This document shows, piece after piece, positions 14,825 through 22,463 of a stretch of 32,302 bases of DNA. Numbering within the stretch: the stretch's first letter is position 1; the number at the start of each line of letters is the position of its first letter. Location: the NCBI RefSeq assembly GCF_052116585.1, contig NZ_JBQKKT010000027.1, forward strand, positions 1 through 32,302, given 5' to 3'. A model generated the notes under the pieces. It did no database searches. It was given only the letters and a program-made list of their open reading frames with translations, and was not told the origin of the DNA. The position numbers and the translations under genes are program-made. This DNA is from Luteococcus sp052116585 (lineage in GTDB: Bacteria; Actinomycetota; Actinomycetes; Propionibacteriales; Propionibacteriaceae).

Positions 14825-15688
14825 TCAGTGCTTCAGCAGGCCGATCAGGTAGTCGCCGTAGCCACTCTTGGCGAGCTTCTCGCCACGAGCGCGCAGGTCG
14901 TCGTCGCTGAGGAAGCCCATGCGCCAGGCGGCCTCCTCCGGGCAGCCCACCTGCAGGCCCTGACGAGCCTGGATGGTGCGCACGAAGTTGCCGGCGTCAT
15001 TGAGCGAGTCGAAGGTTCCGGTGTCGAGCCACGCAGTGCCACGGGGCAGCACCTCCACCTGCAGCTTCTTGCGCTCCAGGTAGACGCGGTTCACGTCGGT
15101 GATCTCGTACTCACCACGGGCCGACGGCTCGAGCGACTTGGCGATCTCCACCACGTCCTCGTCGTAGAAGTACAAGCCCGGAACGGCGTAGTTGCTCTTG
15201 GGCTCCTTCGGCTTCTCCTCCAGCGAGATGGCGATGTTGTTCTCGTCGAACTCCACCACACCGTAGGCCTGCGGTTCTGCCACGTAGTAGGCGAAGACGG
15301 CCGCACCGTCGATGTCGGAGAAGCGCTTGAGCCGGGTACCCAGACCGGCGCCGTAGAAGATGTTGTCACCCAGCACCAGGCAGACCTTCTTGCCAGCTGC
15401 AAATTCCTCACCGATGGTGAAGGCCTGGGCCAGGCCCTTGGGCTCGGGCTGCACCGCGTAGGTGAGGTTCACGCCGAACTGGGAACCGTCGCCCAGCAGA
15501 CGCTTGAAGCCCTCGGCCTCGTGCGGAGTGGTGATGACCAGGATGTCCCTGATACCCGCGAAGATCAGCGTGGACAGCGGGTAGTAGATCATCGGCTTGT
15601 CGTAGACAGGCACCAGCTGCTTGCTGTTGGCCATCGTGATCGGATGGAGTCGGGTCCCGGACCCCCCGGCGAGAATGATTCCGTGCAT
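14825..15688 (-). CDS. rfbA: Glucose-1-phosphate thymidylyltransferase
   Basis: This 287-aa cytoplasmic enzyme joins dTTP and glucose-1-phosphate into dTDP-glucose, the first step of dTDP-L-rhamnose synthesis. The nucleotide-binding signature ILAGGSGTRLHPIT is at residues 5-18, and KQLVPVYDKPMIYYPLSTL, EPKGLAQAF, LVLGDNIFYG and the late RGTAWLDTGTFDSL are all classic RmlA sequence. ATG 15688 (MHGIILAGG) is the conserved family start; the longer open frame upstream runs through the divergent promoter and into antisense of rfbB. It is divergent from rfbB, with 93 bp between the starts. The rhamnose is needed for the peptidoglycan-linker unit or other surface glycans. Confidence 0.95.
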   Translation of the reverse strand: MHGIILAGGSGTRLHPITMANSKQLVPVYDKPMIYYPLSTLIFAGIRDILVITTPHEAEGFKRLLGDGSQFGVNLTYAVQPEPKGLAQAFTIGEEFAAGKKVCLVLGDNIFYGAGLGTRLKRFSDIDGAAVFAYYVAEPQAYGVVEFDENNIAISLEEKPKEPKSNYAVPGLYFYDEDVVEIAKSLEPSARGEYEITDVNRVYLERKKLQVEVLPRGTAWLDTGTFDSLNDAGNFVRTIQARQGLQVGCPEEAAWRMGFLSDDDLRARGEKLAKSGYGDYLIGLLKH

Positions 15689-15699
15689 GACCCCAGTCT

Positions 15700-15775
15700 T
15701 GCATCTTTCCCCACACACAAGGAGATGCACGTCAAGTCGACTCACGGCCAAAACACAGGTTGGGATCGCTACGCT
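15700..15775 (+). promoter_or_regulatory. Divergent rfbA/rfbB promoter region with inverted repeat
   Basis: TGCATCT (15700-15706) and AGATGCA (15723-15729) form a spaced inverted repeat that could be an operator shared by both genes. TACGCT at 15770-15775 is a TAnnnT -10 box six bases before ATG 15782, which predicts a leaderless rfbB mRNA. No convincing -35 element is visible. Confidence 0.4.
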
Positions 15776-15781
15776 ACGAGC

Positions 15782-16780
15782 ATGTCCAAGATTCTTGTCA
15801 CCGGTGGAGCGGGGTTCATCGGCAGCAACTTCGTGCACCACCTGCTGGCCAACTCCGACCACACCGTCACCGTCATCGACGCCATGACCTATGCAGGTAT
15901 CCGCGCCTCTCTGGACGGCCTGCCCAGCGACCGCTTCGAGCTGGTCGAAGGGGACATCTGCGACGCGCCGCTCGTCGACAAGCTCGTCGCCGATGCCGAC
16001 ATCGTCGTGCACTTCGCGGCCGAAAGCCACAACGACAATTCACTCAATGACCCCTCGCCCTTCATCCAGACCAACCTGGTGGGCACCTTCACGCTGCTGG
16101 AGGCGGTGCGCAAGCACGGCAAGCGCTTCCACCACGTGAGCACCGACGAGGTCTACGGCGATCTGGAGCTGGACGACCCGGCCAAGTTCACCGCCACCAC
16201 GCCGTACAACCCGTCGAGCCCCTACAGCGCCTCCAAGGCCGGCTCCGACCTGCTGGTGCGCGCCTGGGTGCGCTCCTTTGGCATCACCGCCACCCTGAGC
16301 AACTGCTCCAACAACTACGGCCCGCGCCAGCACGTCGAGAAGTTCATCCCCCGACAGATCACCAACGTGCTGTGCGGCATCCGCCCCAAGCTCTACGGCG
16401 CCGGCCAGAATGTGCGCGACTGGATCCACGTCGACGACCACAACTCGGCCGTGATGGAGATCATCGAGAAGGGCCGCTCCGGCGAGACCTACCTCATCGG
16501 CGCCGACGGCGAGATGAACAACAAGGACGTCATCGAGATGATCCTGCGCCTGATGGGTCAGCCCACCGACGCCTACGACCACGTCAATGACCGTCCGGGC
16601 CACGACCTGCGCTATGCCATCGACAACTCCAAGCTGGTCGACGAGCTCGGCTGGCAGCCCAAGTACCAGGACTTCGAGCAGGGCCTGCAGGCCACCATCG
16701 ACTGGTACAAGGAGAACGAGGACTGGTGGCGCCCCATGAAGGATGCCACCGAGGCCAAGTACGCGAAGGTTGGTCAGTGA
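15782..16780 (+). CDS. rfbB: dTDP-glucose 4,6-dehydratase
   Basis: The 332-aa NAD-dependent SDR enzyme converts dTDP-glucose to dTDP-4-keto-6-deoxyglucose. The Rossmann motif ILVTGGAGFIGSNF starts at residue 4. The active site shows HVSTDEVYG, with the dehydratase-specific T-D-E triad residues, and the catalytic YSASK (Tyr-x3-Lys). NYGPRQHVEKFIPRQI and the substrate-binding DRPGHDLRYAID follow. ATG 15782 is preceded by no ribosome-binding site but by a -10 box at the right distance for leaderless initiation. Its stop overlaps the start of a 12-codon mini-ORF (TGATG), after which comes the rfbC-rfbD fusion gene, so the rhamnose genes form one plus-strand operon. Confidence 0.95.
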   Translation: MSKILVTGGAGFIGSNFVHHLLANSDHTVTVIDAMTYAGIRASLDGLPSDRFELVEGDICDAPLVDKLVADADIVVHFAAESHNDNSLNDPSPFIQTNLVGTFTLLEAVRKHGKRFHHVSTDEVYGDLELDDPAKFTATTPYNPSSPYSASKAGSDLLVRAWVRSFGITATLSNCSNNYGPRQHVEKFIPRQITNVLCGIRPKLYGAGQNVRDWIHVDDHNSAVMEIIEKGRSGETYLIGADGEMNNKDVIEMILRLMGQPTDAYDHVNDRPGHDLRYAIDNSKLVDELGWQPKYQDFEQGLQATIDWYKENEDWWRPMKDATEAKYAKVGQ

Positions 16781-16818
16781 TGGCGAACTCGCAAGCTCGT
16801 TCGAAGGCGGGTCAGTGA
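16780..16818 (+). CDS. 12-codon mini-ORF bridging rfbB and the rfbC-rfbD fusion
   Basis: ATG 16780 overlaps the rfbB stop (TGATG), and the frame MANSQARSKAGQ ends in TGA at 16816-16818, the base before ATG 16819 of the next gene. The ends of the two frames are similar: rfbB ends GCGAAGGTTGGTCAGTGATG and the mini-ORF ends TCGAAGGCGGGTCAGTGAAT, so the block looks like a local duplication of the gene end. The likely role is to hand ribosomes on to the next gene (coupling) rather than to make a functional peptide. Expression is unproven. Confidence 0.35.
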   Translation: MANSQARSKAGQ

Positions 16819-18201
16819 ATGTCGCAGCTTGAGGTGCGCACCACCCCGATCCCGGGGATGCTCGTCCTGACGCTGCCGATGCCCGGTGACAACCGTGGCT
16901 GGTTCAAGGAGAACTGGCAGCGCGCCAAGATGACCGAGCTCGGCCTGCCCGACTTCGGCCCGGTGCAGAACAACATGTCCTTCAACACCGCCAAGGGCGC
17001 CACCCGTGGCCTGCACGCGGAACCGTGGGACAAGTACGTCAGTCTGGCCACCGGCCGCATCATGGGTGCCTGGGTGGACCTGCGCGAGGGTGACTCCTTC
17101 GGCGCCAAGTTCTCCATCGAGATGGGTCCGGAGACCGCGGTCTTCGTCCCCCGCGGCGTCGCCAACGGCTACCAGGCCTTGGAGGACGGCACGGCGTACA
17201 CCTACCTGGTGAACGACCACTGGAGCCCGGAAGCCCGCGCCAGCTACACCTACCTCAACCTGGCCGACGAGACCGCCGCCATCGAGTGGCCGATCCCGCT
17301 GGACCAGGCCGAGATCAGCGAGGCGGACAAGAAGCACCCGCGGCTGGCCGACGTCGTCCCGATGAAGCCGGCCCGCACCGTGGTGCTCGGCGCCAAGGGA
17401 CAGCTGGGCCAGTCGCTGATGGCTCTGCTCCCGGATGCCACCGGCGTCGACCGCGACGAGCTGGACCTGACCGACCGCGAGGCCGTGCAGGCCTACAATT
17501 GGAATGGCGTGGGCACCATCATCAATGGTGCCGCCTACACGGCGGTGGACCTGGCCGAGACCGACGAGGGCCGCAAGGACTGCTGGGCGGCCAATGTGCA
17601 CGCCGTGCAGAACATCGTCGAGGTGGCGCGCGAGCGTCGCATGCGCCTGGTGCACGTCAGCTCGGACTATGTCTTCGACGGCACCGCCGAGGAGCACGAC
17701 GAGGACGAGGCCTTCAGCCCGCTGGGCGTCTACGGCCAGACCAAGGCAGCCGGCGACGCGCTCGTCGCCACCCTGCCACGGCACTGGATCGTGCGCACCA
17801 GCTGGGTGATCGGCGGCGGGAAGAACTTCGTGGGCATCATGGCGGACCTTGCCAACAAGGGCGTCAAGCCCACCGTCGTGGCCGACCAGTTCGGCCGGCT
17901 CACCTTCACGACGGACCTGGCCGCCGGCATCGTGCACCTGCTCGATTCGGGCGCCGAGCCCGGCACCTACAACCTCACCAATACCGGTGAGGTCATGAGC
18001 TGGGCGCAGATCGCCAAGCAGGTCTTCGAGATGGTCGGCAAGTCCGCCGACGATGTCACCCCGGTCACCACCGAGGAATACGCCGCCGGCAAGAAGATCT
18101 CGCCACGCCCGACGCACAGCGCGTTGAAGCTGGACAAGATCATCGCCTCCGGCTTCACCCCGGCCCCGGCCGAGCAGCGCCTCAAGGAGCTGCTGGGCTG
18201 A
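16819..18201 (+). CDS. rfbCD: Bifunctional dTDP-4-keto-rhamnose 3,5-epimerase/reductase fusion
   Basis: This 460-aa protein joins the last two steps of dTDP-L-rhamnose synthesis. Residues 1 to about 185 are a cupin-type epimerase (RmlC) with KGATRGLHAEPWDKYVSLAT, whose histidine is the expected catalytic base, and ETAVFVPRGVANGYQAL. From about 190 onwards there is an NAD(P)-dependent SDR reductase (RmlD): RTVVLGAKGQLGQSL, VGTIINGAAYTAVDLAE, VHVSSDYVFDG, and the catalytic Y-x3-K in VYGQTKAAGD. The fusion order is known from other Actinobacteria. AAGGCGGG lies upstream of ATG 16819, and translation is probably coupled to the mini-ORF. A strong terminator follows 18 bp after the stop. Confidence 0.93.
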   Translation: MSQLEVRTTPIPGMLVLTLPMPGDNRGWFKENWQRAKMTELGLPDFGPVQNNMSFNTAKGATRGLHAEPWDKYVSLATGRIMGAWVDLREGDSFGAKFSIEMGPETAVFVPRGVANGYQALEDGTAYTYLVNDHWSPEARASYTYLNLADETAAIEWPIPLDQAEISEADKKHPRLADVVPMKPARTVVLGAKGQLGQSLMALLPDATGVDRDELDLTDREAVQAYNWNGVGTIINGAAYTAVDLAETDEGRKDCWAANVHAVQNIVEVARERRMRLVHVSSDYVFDGTAEEHDEDEAFSPLGVYGQTKAAGDALVATLPRHWIVRTSWVIGGGKNFVGIMADLANKGVKPTVVADQFGRLTFTTDLAAGIVHLLDSGAEPGTYNLTNTGEVMSWAQIAKQVFEMVGKSADDVTPVTTEEYAAGKKISPRPTHSALKLDKIIASGFTPAPAEQRLKELLG

Positions 18202-18218
18202 GCCCGGACCACGCCTGG

Positions 18219-18249
18219 AGGGCCCGTCGCACCACGTGCGACGGGCCCT
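18219..18249 (+). terminator. Rho-independent terminator after rfbCD
   Basis: AGGGCCCGTCGCAC (18219-18232) pairs with GTGCGACGGGCCCT (18236-18249) around a 3-nt loop, followed by TCTGTGT. It closes the rhamnose operon. Confidence 0.85.
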
Positions 18250-18366
18250 TCTGTGTCGCGGCACAGGTCCCGCCATCCCGCGGAGGGAGCCCCCGTGCAA
18301 CCCCGGTCGCACTGGCTCGCCATGCGGGCCCCACCGCGGAATGTCGGCCAGCACTGGGAGGGCGGG

Positions 18367-18372
18367 TAGGAT
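18367..18372 (+). promoter_or_regulatory. Possible -10 box for the fhaA-pbpA operon
   Basis: TAGGAT lies 46 bp before the fhaA start, in the 169-bp gap after the rfbCD terminator. The spacing leaves a leader of about 40 nt with a good ribosome-binding site (GGAGGG). No clear -35 element is seen at the expected distance, so the call is tentative. Confidence 0.35.
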
Positions 18373-18418
18373 CATCAAGCCAGACGAGTGAATCCGGTTG
18401 TCGACTGAAGGAGGGCAG

Positions 18419-19132
18419 ATGGGACTGTTCGATCGTTTCGAGAACAAGATCGAGGGTGCCGTCAACGGGGTCTTCGCGCGCGCCTTCAAGGGCGACGTGC
18501 AGCCGGTCGAGATCGCAGCACGTCTGCAGCGGGAGCTGGATGCCGAGGCGAAGCTCCTCAGCCGGGACAAGCGTCTGGTGCCCAATGAGTTCACCGTGCA
18601 GCTCAGCCAGCACGACTACGACCGTCTGGTGCCCTACTCCAAGACCCTGACCAGCGAGATCGTGCCGGAGCTGCGCGAGCACGCGGCCGAACGCCACTAT
18701 GTCTTCAACGGGCCGATCTCCATTGCCTACGAGTTGGCCCCGAACCTGCCCACCGGCCGGTTCACCGTCACCAGCGCCGCCGTCGCCGGCATCGAGCAGG
18801 CCGACGGCCCCGCCTCCACCACCATGATCCGACGCTCCACGCTGGTGCTTGAGGTCAACGGTGTCCGCCATCCGCTGACCGCTCCCGGCCTGCTGATCGG
18901 ACGCGGATCGGAGGCCGACCTTCGCATCAACGACCCGGGCGTTTCCCGTCGTCACGCGCAGATCCATGTGCGGGGCACGGGTGACGACATCGAGATCAGC
19001 ATCGAGGACCTGGGCTCCACGAACGGGATCATCGTCAACGGCACCAAGGTGCAGCAGGCACAACTGGACGATGGTTCGCGGATCGAGATCGGGTCCACCC
19101 GCATGCTGGTCCACTCGCCGGTGGGAGCGTGA
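18419..19132 (+). CDS. fhaA: FHA-domain protein FhaA (DUF3662 + FHA)
   Basis: The 237-aa cytoplasmic phosphothreonine reader starts MGLFDRFENKIEGAVNGVFA, the conserved opening of the DUF3662 domain (about residues 1-120). After a short linker comes an FHA domain (about 141-237) with LLIGRGSEADLRI, the phosphopeptide-binding VSRRHAQIHV, and DLGSTNGIIVNG. In mycobacteria FhaA is a PknB substrate that binds the MurJ-associated pseudokinase complex and slows peptidoglycan synthesis. The mycobacterial protein has a long Gln/Pro-rich linker that is almost absent here. GGAGGG lies upstream of ATG 18419. The stop overlaps fhaB as GTGA. Confidence 0.93.
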   Translation: MGLFDRFENKIEGAVNGVFARAFKGDVQPVEIAARLQRELDAEAKLLSRDKRLVPNEFTVQLSQHDYDRLVPYSKTLTSEIVPELREHAAERHYVFNGPISIAYELAPNLPTGRFTVTSAAVAGIEQADGPASTTMIRRSTLVLEVNGVRHPLTAPGLLIGRGSEADLRINDPGVSRRHAQIHVRGTGDDIEISIEDLGSTNGIIVNGTKVQQAQLDDGSRIEIGSTRMLVHSPVGA

Positions 19133-19608
19133 TCTTGGCGGAAATCGTTGTCGCGGCCCTGCGGATCGCCTTCCTGGCACTGATCTGGGTCTTCATCCTG
19201 CTTGCGGCAGGGGTCATTCGCACCGACATCTTCGGTGAACGCGTCGACGCCGAGGGCAACACGGTGCGCCGCGGGCGTCGCCATCTGCGACGCAAGAAGG
19301 AGGAGCCCGTCGCGCCCCGGGCCCGCCAGCTCGTGGTGGCCGAGGGCCGCTCCAAGGGCGCCGTCTACGCGCTGGAAGGCGTCATGCCGATCGGTCGCGC
19401 GTCGAGCGCCACGGTCCAGATCGACGACGACTTCTCCTCCTCCCGCCACGCCCGGCTGCGCCCCGCCGAAGACGGCACCTGGGTGGTGGAGGACCTGGAC
19501 AGCACCAACGGCACCTATGTCAACGCAGTCCAGATCACCCAGCCGACCACCGTCGGCCCGGGTGACCTCATCAGGATCGGGCGTACCCAGCTCAGACTGG
19601 AGAGCTGA
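19129..19608 (+). CDS. fhaB: Membrane-anchored FHA-domain protein FhaB
   Basis: The 159-aa protein has one N-terminal membrane helix (VVAALRIAFLALIWVFILLAA, about residues 6-26), a basic linker (RRGRRHLRRKKEE) and a C-terminal FHA domain from about 67. The FHA core shows MPIGRASSATVQI, the SSRHARL phospho-binding loop and DLDSTNGTYVN. In relatives (FhaB/FipA) it links PknB phosphorylation to the divisome. GTG 19129 overlaps the fhaA stop. TTG 19135 (MAEIVV) is a possible alternative that would remove two residues. Confidence 0.92.
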   Translation: MILAEIVVAALRIAFLALIWVFILLAAGVIRTDIFGERVDAEGNTVRRGRRHLRRKKEEPVAPRARQLVVAEGRSKGAVYALEGVMPIGRASSATVQIDDDFSSSRHARLRPAEDGTWVVEDLDSTNGTYVNAVQITQPTTVGPGDLIRIGRTQLRLES

Positions 19609-19611
19609 TCC

Positions 19612-21054
19612 ATGACCTTCTCGCTGGACTTCCGAGCCCACTCGGAGATCGGCCTGGTGCGCAAGAGCAACCAGGACTCCGCCTATGCCTCCCCCCGCAT
19701 GCTCGTCGTCGCCGACGGCATGGGTGGTGCCGCGGCCGGAGACCTGGCCTCCACCGTGGCGATCCGGGAAATCCTCAAGTCCGACTCCAGCCGTCCGCTG
19801 GACGAGACCCATGAAGTACTGGCCGGCGCGCTGAGCCGCGCCAACCACCTGCTGGCCGATCTGGTGCAGGCCGATCCCTCGCTGGACGGGATGGGAACCA
19901 CGGTCTCAGCCGCCCTGTTCACCGGCAAGGAACTGGGCCTGGTGCACATTGGCGACTCGCGCGCCTACCTGCTGCGCGGCGGCACGCTGCACCGGCTCAC
20001 CCATGACCACTCGTGGGTGCAGTCCCTGGTGGACGAGGGCAAGATCAGCCTGGCGGAAGCGGCCGTTCACCCGCACCGTTCGCTGCTGCTGAAGGTGCTG
20101 AACGGCCAGCCGAACCACGAGCCGGACCTGGAGACTGTCGAGCTGCTGCTGGACGACCGGATCCTGTTCTGCTCCGACGGTCTGTGCGGCTTCGTCAGCG
20201 ACGAGCAGATCCTGCAGATCATGGGGTCCTCACAGGACCTCGACGAGGTGATGGGCCGTCTGGTCCAGGCCGCCCACGCGGGCGGCGGGGCCGACAACAT
20301 CACCGTGGTGCTGGCCGACGTCGTACCGCACGACGCGGCCCTGGACGCCAGGGAGTCGGTGGTGGTGGGCGCGGCGCTCGACGAGAGCGTGCCCGACATC
20401 GAGGAGCACACCCTGGTGGGTCTCGAGGTGCCCATCCCGGCCGACGATCCGGAACCCGCCGCCATGGGTGAGCGCGTCGTGGACACCCCCGACCTGGCCG
20501 TGCTGGACGAGGAGGAGGCCTCGCGCTATGCCCCCAAGGCTGGGCGACGGCACCCCTTCCTGGTGGGGCTGGCGATCACCACCGCGCTCGCGGTACTGGC
20601 AGGAGCCGGACTGTGGGGCGCCTGGCGCTACAGCCGCACCCAGTACTTCGTCGGGCAACAGGACCAGCAGGTGGCCATCTTCCGCGGAATGCCCGGATCC
20701 CTTCTGGGTCTGGAGCTGAGCGAACTGGCCGAGACCAGCGACGTGCCGGTGGCCGATCTTCCGCTGTTCTTCCAGCAACAGGTTCGCACCACCATCCCGG
20801 TGGCCAGCCTGGACGGCGCCCACAGCACCGTGCAGCAGCTGCAGAAGCGGGCCGAGGCCTGCCGGGCGCAGCGAGCCCGTGGGAATGCGGCGCGCGTCGC
20901 CCCAAGCTCCAGCGCCCTGCCCACCCCCGGCGCCGCCGAGCGGACCCTGCTCAGCCCCGGCGCCTCATCCAATCCCGGCGCCCCCGCCAGTGCCGGAATC
21001 GACACCTCCATGCCGCCCACGAGCGCACCGGGGGCCCCGATGGAGGAGTGCTGA
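19612..21054 (+). CDS. pstP: PP2C-family Ser/Thr protein phosphatase PstP
   Basis: The 480-aa membrane phosphatase reverses PknB phosphorylation. The cytoplasmic PP2C domain (about 1-245) shows SEIGLVRKSNQDS, the metal-binding VADGMGGAAAGD, GMGTTVSAA, HIGDSRAYLLR, FCSDGLCGF and GGGADNITVVLAD. After an acidic linker, one membrane helix (GLAITTALAVLAGAGLWGAW, about 318-337) leads to an extracytoplasmic region of about 140 residues. Its final 55 residues are low-complexity Ala/Pro/Ser. GGAGAG lies six bases before ATG 19612. The gene is 3 bp after fhaB, and its stop overlaps the rodA start (TGATG). Confidence 0.95.
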   Translation: MTFSLDFRAHSEIGLVRKSNQDSAYASPRMLVVADGMGGAAAGDLASTVAIREILKSDSSRPLDETHEVLAGALSRANHLLADLVQADPSLDGMGTTVSAALFTGKELGLVHIGDSRAYLLRGGTLHRLTHDHSWVQSLVDEGKISLAEAAVHPHRSLLLKVLNGQPNHEPDLETVELLLDDRILFCSDGLCGFVSDEQILQIMGSSQDLDEVMGRLVQAAHAGGGADNITVVLADVVPHDAALDARESVVVGAALDESVPDIEEHTLVGLEVPIPADDPEPAAMGERVVDTPDLAVLDEEEASRYAPKAGRRHPFLVGLAITTALAVLAGAGLWGAWRYSRTQYFVGQQDQQVAIFRGMPGSLLGLELSELAETSDVPVADLPLFFQQQVRTTIPVASLDGAHSTVQQLQKRAEACRAQRARGNAARVAPSSSALPTPGAAERTLLSPGASSNPGAPASAGIDTSMPPTSAPGAPMEEC

Positions 21055-22463
21055 TGAGCCCCCAGGCCACGCCCTCCACCACCGGAGACCGTTTCGTCTA
21101 CCGTCGCCGACGCAATGTCGAGCTCTTCATGGACCTGTTCGCCCTCTGCTTCGGCCTGGCCGGCTGGGCGCTCACCGAGCTGAACCTCTACGGCCGGGTG
21201 CCCGACAACTGGCCCATCGTCACGGGTCTGTGGTTCGCACTGGGCATCGGACTCCACGTCGTGGTGCGCTGGCGGTTGGCCTGGGCGGATCCGCTGATCC
21301 TGCCCTGCGTACTGCTGCTCAACGGCCTGGGGCTGGCGATGATCCACCGGATCGACCAGATCCCCGATCCGGTCCGCCACGACGCGAGCACCCAACTGCT
21401 GTGGACGGTGCTCGGCATGGCCCTGTTCAGCGCCGTCGTGATCGGGCTGCGCGACCACCGCCGGTTGCAACGCTTCCCCTACCTGCTCTTCCTGCTGGGC
21501 CTCTTCCTGCTCCTGCTGCCCTTGGTGCCCGGTCTGGGCCGGGCCCAGTACGGCGCCCGGATCTGGATCCAGGTGGCCGGCTACTCCTTCCAGCCCGCGG
21601 AGGTGGCCAAGATCGTGCTGGCCATCGCCTTCGCCGGCTACCTGACCGACCACCGCGAGGTCTTGGCCCTGGCCGGCCGGCGCTTCCTCGGCATCGAATT
21701 CCCGCGGCTGCGTGACCTGGGGCCGATCCTCATCATGTGGTTGGCGAGCCTGGCGGTGCTGATCTTCCAGAACGACCTGGGCACGTCGATGCTCTTCTTC
21801 GGTCTGTTCGTGATGATGCTCTACGTCGCGACGGAGAAGGCCGGCTGGGCCATCCTGGGCGTCGGCATGATCGGCGTGGGCGGTGTGCTGGCCTACCAGT
21901 TCACCGGCCATGTGAAGGTTCGCGTGAGCTCCTGGCTGCACCCCTTCGAGGACTATGACTCCAACCTGCAGGTGATCAGCGCCCAGTTCGGCTACGCCTG
22001 GGGCGGTCTCACGGGCCGCGGCTGGGGGCTGGGACGCCCCGGTCTGACACCTCTGGCCAAGAGCGACTTCATCGCGGGCGCCATCGGCGAGGAGCTGGGC
22101 GTGATCGGCCTGATGGCGGTCGTCATGATCTACGCCATCATCGTCGCACGCAGCCTGCGGATGGCCCTGGCCGCCCACGACGCCTTCGGCAAACTGCTGG
22201 CCTGCGGTCTGGGCTTCACCTTTGCCCTCCAGGTCTTCGCGATCATCGGAGGCGTCACCCGCCTGCTTCCCCTGACCGGCCTCACAACGCCGTTCATGAG
22301 CCAGGGTGGCAGCTCGATGATCGCCAACTGGGTGATCGTCGCGGTGCTCCTGGTGATCAGTCACCAGGCCCGCCGCCCGCCGGTCACCGCCGCGCGCACC
22401 ACGGAGGCCCAGTTGCAGAATGAGGACACCCTGGAGATTCCCGTCGTGAGGGGGCAGGCATGA
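21054..22463 (+). CDS. rodA: SEDS peptidoglycan glycosyltransferase RodA/FtsW
   Basis: This 469-aa polytopic membrane protein polymerises lipid II during elongation, in partnership with the transpeptidase encoded next. The SEDS family core is evident: LLPLVPGLGRAQYGARIWIQ, FQPAEVAKIVLAIAFAGYL, IFQNDLGTSMLFFGLF, VRVSSWLHPFEDYDSNLQ, SDFIAGAIGEELGVIGLMAV with the conserved acidic residues, and GLTTPFMSQGGSSMIANW. ATG 21054 overlaps the pstP stop and has GGAGGA upstream; the open frame before it is the shadow of pstP. The stop overlaps pbpA as ATGA. Confidence 0.95.
   Translation: MSPQATPSTTGDRFVYRRRRNVELFMDLFALCFGLAGWALTELNLYGRVPDNWPIVTGLWFALGIGLHVVVRWRLAWADPLILPCVLLLNGLGLAMIHRIDQIPDPVRHDASTQLLWTVLGMALFSAVVIGLRDHRRLQRFPYLLFLLGLFLLLLPLVPGLGRAQYGARIWIQVAGYSFQPAEVAKIVLAIAFAGYLTDHREVLALAGRRFLGIEFPRLRDLGPILIMWLASLAVLIFQNDLGTSMLFFGLFVMMLYVATEKAGWAILGVGMIGVGGVLAYQFTGHVKVRVSSWLHPFEDYDSNLQVISAQFGYAWGGLTGRGWGLGRPGLTPLAKSDFIAGAIGEELGVIGLMAVVMIYAIIVARSLRMALAAHDAFGKLLACGLGFTFALQVFAIIGGVTRLLPLTGLTTPFMSQGGSSMIANWVIVAVLLVISHQARRPPVTAARTTEAQLQNEDTLEIPVVRGQA

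Noticed and set aside
16774..18594. 606-codon minus-strand open frame opposite rfbCD
   Set aside because: Antisense shadow that also spans the rfbCD terminator; no domain is visible.
20628..22364. 578-codon minus-strand open frame opposite pstP and rodA
   Set aside because: Antisense to two unmistakable genes, very rich in Gln, His and Gly, with no motif.
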